16,753 nt of DNA from Candidatus Nomurabacteria bacterium (GTDB lineage Bacteria; Patescibacteriota; Minisyncoccia; Phycocordibacterales; UBA9973): the NCBI GenBank assembly GCA_027327845.1, contig DAHVYC010000005.1:1-16753 (forward strand). The letters run 5' to 3'. A program made the position numbers and the translations under genes. Positions 1 through 6,061 of the stretch are shown here, piece after piece. The notes beneath the pieces are model-generated. The model had not been told where the DNA came from and searched no databases. It saw only the letters and a program-made list of their open reading frames with translations. Each line of letters starts with the position of its first letter. The first letter of the stretch is position 1.

Positions 1-1
1 C

Positions 2-58
2 GGTACCGAAAATTTTGAAAGAACACTTGATTCATTGATTGAAGAAAAGTGTTTGTAA
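2..58 (+). CDS. C-terminal end of an unidentified protein (partial)
   Basis: An open frame enters from the left edge and ends at TAA 56-58, giving the last 18 residues (GTENFERTLDSLIEEKCL). The tail is acidic and looks helical. It is too short to name the family. A strong intrinsic terminator starts about 25 bases after the stop, which supports this being a real gene end on this strand. The copper operon that follows has its own promoter, so this gene is probably a separate transcription unit. Confidence 0.5.
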   Translation, partial: GTENFERTLDSLIEEKCL

Positions 59-83
59 TTAATAATTACAGTCGGTATATTAA

Positions 84-114
84 AAAAGCCTTGAACTTAT
101 CAAGGCTTTTTATT
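84..114 (+). terminator. Rho-independent terminator
   Basis: AAAAGCCTTG (84-93) and CAAGGCTTTT (101-110) form a 10-bp perfect stem around a 7-base loop, followed by more T-rich sequence. It ends the partial gene at 2-58 and insulates it from the copper operon. Confidence 0.88.
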
Positions 115-183
115 ATTATCTAAATAAGTTTCCAACTTCAGCCCAAACGGCTAGCAGAATTAAATTTATTATTTCCACCCTGC

Positions 184-212
184 TTGACATATACCCCCAT
201 AGGGTATATACT
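184..212 (+). promoter_or_regulatory. sigma70-type promoter of the copper operon
   Basis: A perfect -35 box TTGACA (184-189) is separated by 17 bp from TATACT (207-212). Only 8 bases (213-220) separate the -10 box from the csoR ATG, so transcription should start at or within two bases of the start codon. That leaves no room for a ribosome binding site. Confidence 0.88.
189..209. promoter_or_regulatory. CsoR-type operator
   Basis: The inverted repeat ATATACCC (189-196) / GGGTATAT (202-209), with a 5-bp CCATA centre, has the TACCC-N5-GGGTA layout typical of CsoR/RcnR-family operators. It lies between the -35 and -10 boxes and overlaps both edges, so a bound repressor would block RNA polymerase. 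Because csoR is the first gene, the arrangement predicts autorepression relieved by Cu(I). Confidence 0.85.
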
Positions 213-220
213 TTTAACAT

Positions 221-496
221 ATGAAATATATGGACGAAACAGGCAAAACAAAAATTATCAAGCAATTGAAGCGGATAGAAGGCCAAGTCCGCGGATTGCA
301 GAGGCTGGTGGAGAACGATACTTATTGCATCGACATAATCACCCAGACCTCCGCCGTCAAACAAAGCCTTTCCTCTGTCGAGGATGCCCTGCTTGAAAAT
401 CACCTGGGGCATTGCGTGCATCATCAAATGTCTTCCGGACAAGTGGATAAGGCTAAAAAAGAAGTATTAAAAGTGTATAAATTAAAAAGAAAGTAA
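221..496 (+). CDS. csoR: CsoR-family Cu(I)-sensing transcriptional repressor
   Basis: A 91-residue all-helical DUF156/CsoR-family protein. The conserved N-terminal helix with KRIEGQVRG (residues 17-25) precedes the Cu(I) ligand set Cys36, His61 and Cys65, the same spacing and, as I recall, the same numbering as Mycobacterium tuberculosis CsoR. Tyr35 precedes the first Cys as in that protein. This ligand set points to Cu(I) rather than the nickel or formaldehyde sensors RcnR/FrmR. It probably binds the operator at 189-209 and releases it when copper binds. The stop is 2 bases before copA, so the genes are co-transcribed. ATG 221 is preferred over ATG 230 because it fits a start at or near +1 of the mRNA; neither has a Shine-Dalgarno sequence. 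Confidence 0.93.
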   Translation: MKYMDETGKTKIIKQLKRIEGQVRGLQRLVENDTYCIDIITQTSAVKQSLSSVEDALLENHLGHCVHHQMSSGQVDKAKKEVLKVYKLKRK

Positions 497-498
497 AA

Positions 499-2784
499 AT
501 GTTGACTAAAACTTACAAAGTAAACGGCATGCATTGCGCCAGCTGTGTAGCTTTGATCGAAGACAGGCTGAAAAAAATAGGCGGGGTAGGTTCAGTATCC
601 GTGAAGCTTTCTTCCGAAGTAGCCGCAGTTGATTTCAATAGCGAGGAAATAGATATCGGCGTATTAAACGATACTATCTCCCCTTTCGGCTATACACTCT
701 CGGACACTCTAAATAAAAATATGAATCATGCAGAGCATGGCCAAGGCCAAGATGGCGGATGGATAGATATGGCGCTTGAAATGAAATTCGTGCTTCCCTT
801 AGTCGCATTTTCTTTCATCATGATGCTCTGGGAAATATTGTCCGGCAAAGGATTCGCACCCTCTATGCCATCCATCGTCTCGGATGCTTCAAAAAATCTG
901 ATGCCTATATTCGCCTCATTTGTCCTTTTCGGAATCGGCAGAAAATATATCAAGGCCGTATGGATATTTATTAAAACCAGAACGGCCAATATGGATACCC
1001 TGGTAGGACTTTCCACGGTTACCGCTTTCATATACTCGCTTGCTATCACCGTTTTTGAAAAACAACTCTCTCCTTATTTAAACGTATCTTCAAATTTTTA
1101 TGACGTGGTTATCGTCGTCATAGGCCTCATAGCTTTGGGCCAGCATTTAGAAACGAAAGCGAAAAAGAAAACAAATGAAGCATTGCAAAAACTTGCTTCC
1201 CTGGGAAGCAAAGATGCGCTTGTCATCCGCGGAGGGAAAGAAATGCGGTTGCCGGTGGAAAAAGTGGAAATAGGAGATATTGTCATAATAAAACCAAATG
1301 AGCGCATACCGCTCGATGGAGTGATAACAAGCGGTGCAAGCTCCATAGACGAATCGAACCTAACGGGAGAATCAATCCCAGTCGACAAAGTAATAAATGA
1401 CATCGTATTCGCCGGAACACAGAATTTCCAAGGCATCCTCCACATAAAAATCACAAAAAATCCGAAAGACACGGCGCTTGCTCATATAATCTCCATCGTT
1501 GAAAACGCGCAAAATTCCAAAGCTCCGGTAGAGCGTATGGCCGATAGGATATCCAGAGTATTCGTGTATATCGTAATCGGGCTTTCTCTCGCTTCCTTCG
1601 CGCTTTGGATGATATTGGGACCGGCAAGCATGGGAGAAGCTAAAGCTTTCGCTCTAGCCATATCCGCTTCTATGGCAGTCCTTGTCATCGCCTGCCCTTG
1701 CTCTCTAGGACTTGCGACGCCCACAGCTATAATCGCCGGAGTGGGGAAAGGGGCCGAGCGCGGAATTCTGGTTAAAAATGCGGAGAGCTTGGAAAAATTA
1801 TCCAAGACAACGGCAATCGTCTTCGATAAGACCGGAACTTTGACGGAAAACAAACTGGCCATAGAAGGCATATATTGCAAAGACAAGAATCATAATTGCG
1901 ATGAGGAACATGTGAATTTGCATAAGTCCATCGCTTATTCTTTAGCGAAATCTTCCAAGCATCCGATCTCCGAAAGCGTCGCGCATTGGCTCGGAGAAAA
2001 TAAAACCAAGGCTCTGCCTCTTTTAAACTTAAAAGAAATCGCCGGAAACGGAATGAACGCGGAGTATGAAGGCAGGCAATATTATTTCGGCTCTTTGGCT
2101 TTTATCTCCAGATCTATCGGGAAGTCGGAAGAAACCATCAAAAAAGATTTCAATGATTCACGCTTTGTCATGGGAAGAGAATTATATCTTGCCAATGATT
2201 CGGAAGTGCTGTCTCTTATAAAAATACACGACACGGTAAAAGAAGATTCCAAAGAAGAAATAAAAAAGCTCAGAGAACTGGGGCTTAAAGTAGTAATGGC
2301 AACCGGAGACAACAAAAAAACAGGCGAAGCTGTGGCGCAAGAATTAGGCATAGACGAAGTTTATACTGATGTAAAACCGGAAGATAAACTCAAAATAATA
2401 AAAGGTCTGCAAGAAAAAGGATTCAAGGTGGCAATGATCGGGGACGGCGTAAATGATGCTCCGGCTCTCTCTCAAGCGGATGTGGCCATTTCAATGAGCG
2501 ACGGATCGGATATAGCCATAGAAAGTTCGGATATAATTCTGTTAAAAGGAGATATAAAAAAAGTGGCTGAAGCTGTGCGTATTTCCCAAAAAACAAACAG
2601 AATAGTCTGGCAGAATTTGATTTCTTCTTTTGCTTATAATTCAATAGGCCTGCCCATAGCCGGAGGCATACTCTTCCCTTTCTTGGGATGGATATTGAGT
2701 CCGGCTATTGCGGGGTCGATTATGGCATTCGAGAGCGTAACGGTGGTTACAAACTCTCTGCGAATTAAAAGAATGAAATTATAA
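499..2784 (+). CDS. copA: CopA-type Cu(I)-translocating P1B-1 ATPase
   Basis: A 761-residue membrane pump of normal family length. One N-terminal HMA domain carries GMHCASC (Cys13, Cys16), followed by a short His-containing linker and the transmembrane helices. ATPase motifs are complete: TGES at 289-292 (actuator), CPC at 399-401 in the ion-binding helix, DKTGT with phosphorylated Asp443, the P1B marker His488-Pro489, and GDGVND at 648-653. The C-terminal helices keep the P1B-1 ligands Asn706, Tyr713, Met742 and Ser746 in the N-x6-Y and M-x3-S spacing, which indicates Cu(I) export. An unusual Glu745 sits beside Ser746, where SS is usual. It is second in the operon. Upstream is only an A/G-rich stretch rather than a real Shine-Dalgarno sequence. 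Confidence 0.95.
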   Translation: MLTKTYKVNGMHCASCVALIEDRLKKIGGVGSVSVKLSSEVAAVDFNSEEIDIGVLNDTISPFGYTLSDTLNKNMNHAEHGQGQDGGWIDMALEMKFVLPLVAFSFIMMLWEILSGKGFAPSMPSIVSDASKNLMPIFASFVLFGIGRKYIKAVWIFIKTRTANMDTLVGLSTVTAFIYSLAITVFEKQLSPYLNVSSNFYDVVIVVIGLIALGQHLETKAKKKTNEALQKLASLGSKDALVIRGGKEMRLPVEKVEIGDIVIIKPNERIPLDGVITSGASSIDESNLTGESIPVDKVINDIVFAGTQNFQGILHIKITKNPKDTALAHIISIVENAQNSKAPVERMADRISRVFVYIVIGLSLASFALWMILGPASMGEAKAFALAISASMAVLVIACPCSLGLATPTAIIAGVGKGAERGILVKNAESLEKLSKTTAIVFDKTGTLTENKLAIEGIYCKDKNHNCDEEHVNLHKSIAYSLAKSSKHPISESVAHWLGENKTKALPLLNLKEIAGNGMNAEYEGRQYYFGSLAFISRSIGKSEETIKKDFNDSRFVMGRELYLANDSEVLSLIKIHDTVKEDSKEEIKKLRELGLKVVMATGDNKKTGEAVAQELGIDEVYTDVKPEDKLKIIKGLQEKGFKVAMIGDGVNDAPALSQADVAISMSDGSDIAIESSDIILLKGDIKKVAEAVRISQKTNRIVWQNLISSFAYNSIGLPIAGGILFPFLGWILSPAIAGSIMAFESVTVVTNSLRIKRMKL

Positions 2785-2802
2785 ATTAATAAAAATAAAA
2801 TT

Positions 2803-2925
2803 ATGATGGGATATTATGGTTATAGCGGAATGATGGGAAGCGGATGGGGTTCGCTGGTAGCGCTTATCGTGCTCGTGGACTTGGTTCTTCTGGGCATTTG
2901 GCTTTTTAAGCAGATAAAAAAATAA
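2803..2925 (+). CDS. 40-residue Met/Tyr/Gly-rich membrane micropeptide in the copper operon
   Basis: ATG 2803 to TAA 2923-2925 encodes 40 residues. The first 16 are rich in Met, Tyr and Gly (starting MMGYYGYSGMMGSGWG). One hydrophobic helix follows (about residues 17-35) with an Asp at position 26, then a basic end (KQIKK). It lies 18 bases after copA and 4 bases before the next gene, on the same strand and filling the gap, so it is very likely translated within the operon. Met-rich segments commonly bind Cu(I) outside the cytoplasm. I infer a role in copper binding or assisting a membrane partner; no homologue is named. With the basic end cytoplasmic, the Met-rich end would face outward. Confidence 0.72.
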   Translation: MMGYYGYSGMMGSGWGSLVALIVLVDLVLLGIWLFKQIKK

Positions 2926-2929
2926 ATCA

Positions 2930-3949
2930 ATGAAAAATTACACATTTAATGTTCACGGGATGCATTGCAATTCCTGTGTGATTCTTATCGAAAGCAAAAT
3001 CGGATCTCTCCCCGAGGTAAAAGAAGCAAAATCAAATTTAAAAAACCATTCTTTGGAAGTGACAGCGGACTTCGGTGATTTGGGCAAAGCCGGGGTAGCT
3101 GAAATTTTAACAAGAACGGTAAAAGAAAATGGGTATGCCATATCTCTTGAGGAAGAAACAACCGAAAAAAGCTGGTCTGAATTCAAGATTGCCGGACCTG
3201 TGGCTATATTATTCGTCGGTCTTTTTGTCTTGCTTCAAAAGTTGGGCATAGTCCATCTGATAGGCGGGGGTAATGTCACATACGGAACCGCTCTTCTAGT
3301 CGGCATTGTCGCTTCCCTTTCCACTTGTATGGCTGTGGTTGGCGGGTTGGTGCTCTCTATGTCCGCCACTTTCGCCAAAGAAGGAGATAAAATAAAACCT
3401 CAAATAATATTCCACGCCGGTAGAATAATTTCTTTCTTCGTATTAGGAGGAGTGATAGGCGCCATCGGATCCGCCTTCACTTTGAGTTCCACTTCGGCAT
3501 TTTTACTCGGTATCTTGGTGGCCATAATCATGCTTATACTTGGCATAAATCTGCTTGATGTATTTCCATGGGCAAAGAAACTGCAGCCATCTATGCCGAA
3601 ATTCATTTCTAGGAGAGCTCTGGGTGTCTCTAAATTAAATCACACCTTGACCCCATTTTTAGCCGGTATAGCTACCTTCTTCTTGCCTTGCGGTTTCACT
3701 CAATCCATGCAGGTGTATACATTGACCACCGGAGGATTTTTAAAAGGAGGGCTTACTATGCTCTCTTTCGCAGCAGGCACGCTCCCGGTCCTCGTACTTA
3801 TAAGCTTCAGCTCTCTTAGTATTAAGAGTAGTAATAAATCAGGAGTATTTTTCAAAAGCGCCGGATTAGTGGTCATAATCTTCGCCCTGCTTAATCTTAT
3901 AAACGCATTAGCGGTCATCGGCCTTATACCTCCCCTATTCAATTTTTAA
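2930..3949 (+). CDS. HMA domain fused to a DsbD_2/UreH (SafE-like) membrane domain
   Basis: A 339-residue protein. Residues 1-75 form an HMA copper-binding domain with GMHCNSC (Cys13, Cys16). About six transmembrane helices follow in two halves. Each half has a membrane cysteine in a DsbD/CcdA-like position: STCMA (Cys133) and LPCGFTQ (Cys254), followed by a G-rich stretch ending GTLP typical of the DsbD_2/UreH_2 family. Database records often call this type 'sulfite exporter TauE/SafE family'. The N-terminal copper domain and operon position make copper movement or thiol-electron transfer to the outside more likely than sulfite export. It starts 4 bases after the micropeptide and ends 3 bases before the cupredoxin gene. 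No Shine-Dalgarno sequence is visible. Confidence 0.85.
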   Translation: MKNYTFNVHGMHCNSCVILIESKIGSLPEVKEAKSNLKNHSLEVTADFGDLGKAGVAEILTRTVKENGYAISLEEETTEKSWSEFKIAGPVAILFVGLFVLLQKLGIVHLIGGGNVTYGTALLVGIVASLSTCMAVVGGLVLSMSATFAKEGDKIKPQIIFHAGRIISFFVLGGVIGAIGSAFTLSSTSAFLLGILVAIIMLILGINLLDVFPWAKKLQPSMPKFISRRALGVSKLNHTLTPFLAGIATFFLPCGFTQSMQVYTLTTGGFLKGGLTMLSFAAGTLPVLVLISFSSLSIKSSNKSGVFFKSAGLVVIIFALLNLINALAVIGLIPPLFNF

Positions 3950-3952
3950 TTT

Positions 3953-4336
3953 ATGAAAACGACAATAGCCATAATCATATCAGTGCTTATCGTAGGCGGA
4001 GCAATACTCTTCTTGGGAAATTCAAAACAACCCCATGAAGAAAATTTGAATAACGTATCTATTGTGGACGGTAAACAGATAATAGAGATCAAAGCCAAAG
4101 GCGGGTACTCTCCGGAGAGAAGCGTGGCCAAGGCAGGTATTCCTACTATCCTCCGGTTCAAGACTGAAGGTTCTTTTGACTGTTCTGCGCTGGTTCGCAT
4201 ACCGAGTCTCGATGTCTACACCGTACTTCCAAATTCAGGTTCCAAAGATATAGATCTCGGGAAGCCGAAGGAGGGAGTTCTCTCCGGAAGCTGTGGCATG
4301 GGTATGTATCCATTCCAAATAAATTTCGGAAATTAA
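3953..4336 (+). CDS. membrane-anchored cupredoxin-like protein
   Basis: A 127-residue protein with one N-terminal hydrophobic helix (about 4-22). No Cys follows it, so it is an anchor or uncleaved signal rather than a lipoprotein signal. The rest resembles the cupredoxin_1 family: a beta-rich segment with GGYSPE, FDCSA, a LPNSG turn, and a C-terminal SGSCGMGMY. The two Cys and the Met-containing loop are candidate copper ligands; a classical His-rich type-1 site is not evident. It is last in the operon, 3 bases after the HMA-DsbD_2 gene. In some bacteria I recall these domains being fused in one polypeptide, which would imply direct cooperation, for example copper hand-over outside the membrane. 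Confidence 0.78.
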   Translation: MKTTIAIIISVLIVGGAILFLGNSKQPHEENLNNVSIVDGKQIIEIKAKGGYSPERSVAKAGIPTILRFKTEGSFDCSALVRIPSLDVYTVLPNSGSKDIDLGKPKEGVLSGSCGMGMYPFQINFGN

Positions 4337-4356
4337 AGAAAAAATAGCTTGAAGCC

Positions 4357-4391
4357 TCTTCATAAAATCTTCATAAAGGCCTTGTTATAGT
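4357..4391 (+). promoter_or_regulatory. PhoB-box-like direct repeat with a -10 box
   Basis: Two consecutive 11-bp direct repeats, TCTTCATAAAA (4357-4367) and TCTTCATAAAG (4368-4378), differ at one base. This has the 7+4 layout of PhoB/OmpR-type response-regulator sites (PhoB: CTGTCAT plus 4 AT-rich bases). A TATAGT hexamer (4386-4391) follows 7 bases later with no good -35 box, as in activator-dependent promoters. It would drive the secreted-protein pair starting at 4529 with a leader of about 130 bases. The regulator identity is unknown. Confidence 0.45.
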
Positions 4392-4446
4392 TCAAAAGTC
4401 GAAATCTTTTCATTTTTCCTTGAAATTCTCTAGGAAAATGTCCAGA

Positions 4447-4475
4447 TTGTTTTATTTGTTTTAAAAAGATAAAAT
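4447..4475 (+). promoter_or_regulatory. possible second promoter of the secreted-protein pair
   Basis: TTGTTT (4447-4452), 17 bp, TAAAAT (4470-4475) is a fair sigma70-like match in the 192-bp gap before the gene at 4529. It would give a leader of about 45 bases. A weak hairpin TTTTCCT/AGGAAAA (4414-4420/4432-4438) lies upstream. AT-rich DNA makes chance matches likely. Confidence 0.35.
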
Positions 4476-4528
4476 AGTGTCACCGCGGAGGCGCTTTATA
4501 ATAACAACGTATCTGCGGAATAAAAATT

Positions 4529-5206
4529 ATGAAAAAAAATATATTACTTTCCCTGGCGCTTATTCTGGCCATAGTTTTCTTCACTAAATTCGCCTTGGCT
4601 GATGATCAAAAGGGCGGTGAGGATTCAAACAAGAATTCAAGCGTTTTGTTCCAGAATGATTCGAAGGATAACAAAAGTTCCGAGGATGTGAACAAAGACG
4701 GCCAAGATTCGCAGGGAGAGAGTGAAAGTGAGGATATAGGAGAAGACGGAGCTTCCTCTTCGGAAGACAGCTTGAATTCCGTTATTACCAATCTCCCTGA
4801 CTTGAAGAACACAGTGCAAGTCAAAGAAGCGGATAGTAGTACTATAAATACTTATGCAGACTTGGTAACTCTGCTCAACCAATACCAGACGGCTATCGAT
4901 ACCATCAATAGCACTACCGGGGTCACCACTTCGAACCTCTCACCTGCCGAACAGCAGTTGCTCCAAACTCTTTCCAAGAAAGATTCTTTCGAGCTCGGCA
5001 GAAGCAAGACCAGACTCGCTGAAGTAAGCGCTCATATTAAGGATTTGATCGCTCTTCTTTCTCCCCTTGGCACCCAAACTATCACCGAGAATTACGGGTT
5101 GAAAAGCATCCTCCTCTCGACAGTCAACGAGATCGCAGGAAACATAAACGATTCGGCTTCGCTCCATGATCAAGCAGATAAAGTACTAGAAGCAGAGACT
5201 GATTAA
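4529..5206 (+). CDS. secreted acidic protein of unknown function
   Basis: I do not recognise this 225-residue protein. It has a clear Sec signal peptide: MKK, a hydrophobic core, and a probable cleavage after FALA (about residue 24). Residues 25-85 form a low-complexity segment rich in Asp, Glu, Ser, Asn and Gly (about 18 acidic and 5 basic side chains), probably disordered. Residues about 90-225 look helical, with Leu/Ile-rich stretches and possible coiled coil. No Cys is present after the signal. It starts after a 192-bp regulatory gap and is followed 25 bases later by a very basic secreted protein, so the two may be exported together and bind one another. There is no Shine-Dalgarno sequence. 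Confidence 0.8.
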   Translation: MKKNILLSLALILAIVFFTKFALADDQKGGEDSNKNSSVLFQNDSKDNKSSEDVNKDGQDSQGESESEDIGEDGASSSEDSLNSVITNLPDLKNTVQVKEADSSTINTYADLVTLLNQYQTAIDTINSTTGVTTSNLSPAEQQLLQTLSKKDSFELGRSKTRLAEVSAHIKDLIALLSPLGTQTITENYGLKSILLSTVNEIAGNINDSASLHDQADKVLEAETD

Positions 5207-5231
5207 TAATTAATTCAATCGAAAAAATACT

Positions 5232-5576
5232 ATGAAAAAATTTATAGCAACAGTTCTCGCTTTGGCTGTATTTGTGACAGGAGCAGGCGTCGCCTTCGCC
5301 CAAACGACTGCGACAGGAAGCACTGGAACCGGAACTGGAACCGCAGATACATCAAGCGCGATGACTGCCTACCAAGTGAAAACTTTGGTGAAAAAAGTTA
5401 AAAGGATCAAATACAGATCCAATTCCACTAAGAGAAAAATCTCTATAAACAAAAGACAGCTCTCAAGAAAAATCACCGCAGTGAAAAAGATAAGGAAGTA
5501 TGTCAAAAACAAAAGATTAAAAACTAAAGCAAAATCCAAAACAACGACGACCGGAACAACCGGTACGACAAACTAG
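5232..5576 (+). CDS. secreted highly basic small protein of unknown function
   Basis: A 114-residue protein with a typical signal peptide ending AFA before Gln-Thr (about residue 23). The mature part starts with a Thr/Gly-rich stretch, has a Lys/Arg-dense helical core, and ends in another Thr/Gly-rich tail. I count about 25 Lys/Arg and one acidic residue in the mature 91 residues. Such a protein could bind nucleic acid, acidic cell-surface polymers, or the acidic partner encoded just upstream. It is not a recognised family. It is the last gene of its unit, with a strong terminator 24 bases after the stop. Confidence 0.78.
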   Translation: MKKFIATVLALAVFVTGAGVAFAQTTATGSTGTGTGTADTSSAMTAYQVKTLVKKVKRIKYRSNSTKRKISINKRQLSRKITAVKKIRKYVKNKRLKTKAKSKTTTTGTTGTTN

Positions 5577-5600
5577 CTCTTAATTGGTTTTGCCTAAATA

Positions 5601-5637
5601 ACGCGGCTCTCCGACCTAAATCGGAGAGCCGCGTTTG
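5601..5637 (+). terminator. strong Rho-independent terminator
   Basis: A perfect 14-bp GC-rich stem (5601-5614 with 5621-5634; ACGCGGCTCTCCGA and its complement) closes a 6-base loop and is followed by TTTG. It ends the secreted-protein unit. Its 3' side is directly followed by the next gene's promoter. Confidence 0.9.
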
Positions 5638-5640
5638 TTG

Positions 5641-5649
5641 TGATATAAT
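5641..5649 (+). promoter_or_regulatory. extended -10 promoter for the zinc-ribbon gene
   Basis: TGATATAAT (5641-5649) is a perfect extended -10 element. The position for a -35 box falls in the terminator stem and is poor. Eight bases separate it from ATG 5658, so the mRNA should be leaderless or nearly so. Confidence 0.72.
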
Positions 5650-5657
5650 AAAATGCA

Positions 5658-6050
5658 ATGGAACAAATACAAAACGAACAAGAAAAATCACCAAACCAAA
5701 ACTTACTGCTCTGCCCTATGTGCCACCAGAAAGTGCTTCAAGAGTATTATTTCTGTCCTAATTGCGGAAAGGAGCTCCGCTCGAAACCCCTTCCTACCGA
5801 TGCTCTCTCTCAAGGGGCAACATATGCTCTCAGCATCATAATCCCCTTGACCGGATTCATCTTCATATCCAAATGGCCCGGAGCGAAGTATTTCAAATCC
5901 AGCGACCCAAAGGCAAGACGAACAGGTGCGATAGCCTGGATAATTCTCCTTGCTTCTACTATATTCACTATTTGGTTTGCTTATTATTTGGCTGACAAAG
6001 CCATACAATCTTCATTGAGTAGTCTAAATGCCGACCTTGGAGGATTTTAG
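5658..6050 (+). CDS. zinc-ribbon membrane protein of unknown function
   Basis: A 130-residue protein. Residues 19-36 form a four-Cys zinc ribbon, CPMC ... CPNC (Cys19, Cys22, Cys33, Cys36), preceded by a polar N-terminus. Two hydrophobic helices follow (about 55-72 and 90-112) joined by a basic loop. Zinc-ribbon plus transmembrane proteins are common in compact genomes and their roles are mostly unknown. It ends 11 bases before the P3A-type ATPase gene and shares its transcript, so it could be an accessory or regulatory subunit of that pump; this is an inference from position only. ATG 5658 is chosen over the out-of-frame ATG 5653 because this frame has the ribbon. Confidence 0.83.
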   Translation: MEQIQNEQEKSPNQNLLLCPMCHQKVLQEYYFCPNCGKELRSKPLPTDALSQGATYALSIIIPLTGFIFISKWPGAKYFKSSDPKARRTGAIAWIILLASTIFTIWFAYYLADKAIQSSLSSLNADLGGF

Positions 6051-6061
6051 TTTTTAAAATT

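Noticed and set aside
230..496. csoR starting at ATG 230
   Set aside because: ATG 221 fits the leaderless position and gives the Cys36/His61/Cys65 numbering of the known family member, though the later start cannot be fully excluded.
2930..3949. Sulfite exporter function for the HMA-DsbD_2 protein
   Set aside because: That is a family label. The HMA domain, membrane cysteines and copper operon point to copper or thiol chemistry instead.
5653..5841. Alternative ATG 5653 frame before the zinc-ribbon gene
   Set aside because: It is out of frame with the four-Cys ribbon and transmembrane segments, and has no domain of its own.
6038..6042. GGAGG as Shine-Dalgarno sequence of the P3A ATPase
   Set aside because: It lies about 19 bases before the ATG, inside the preceding gene, which is too far for normal pairing.
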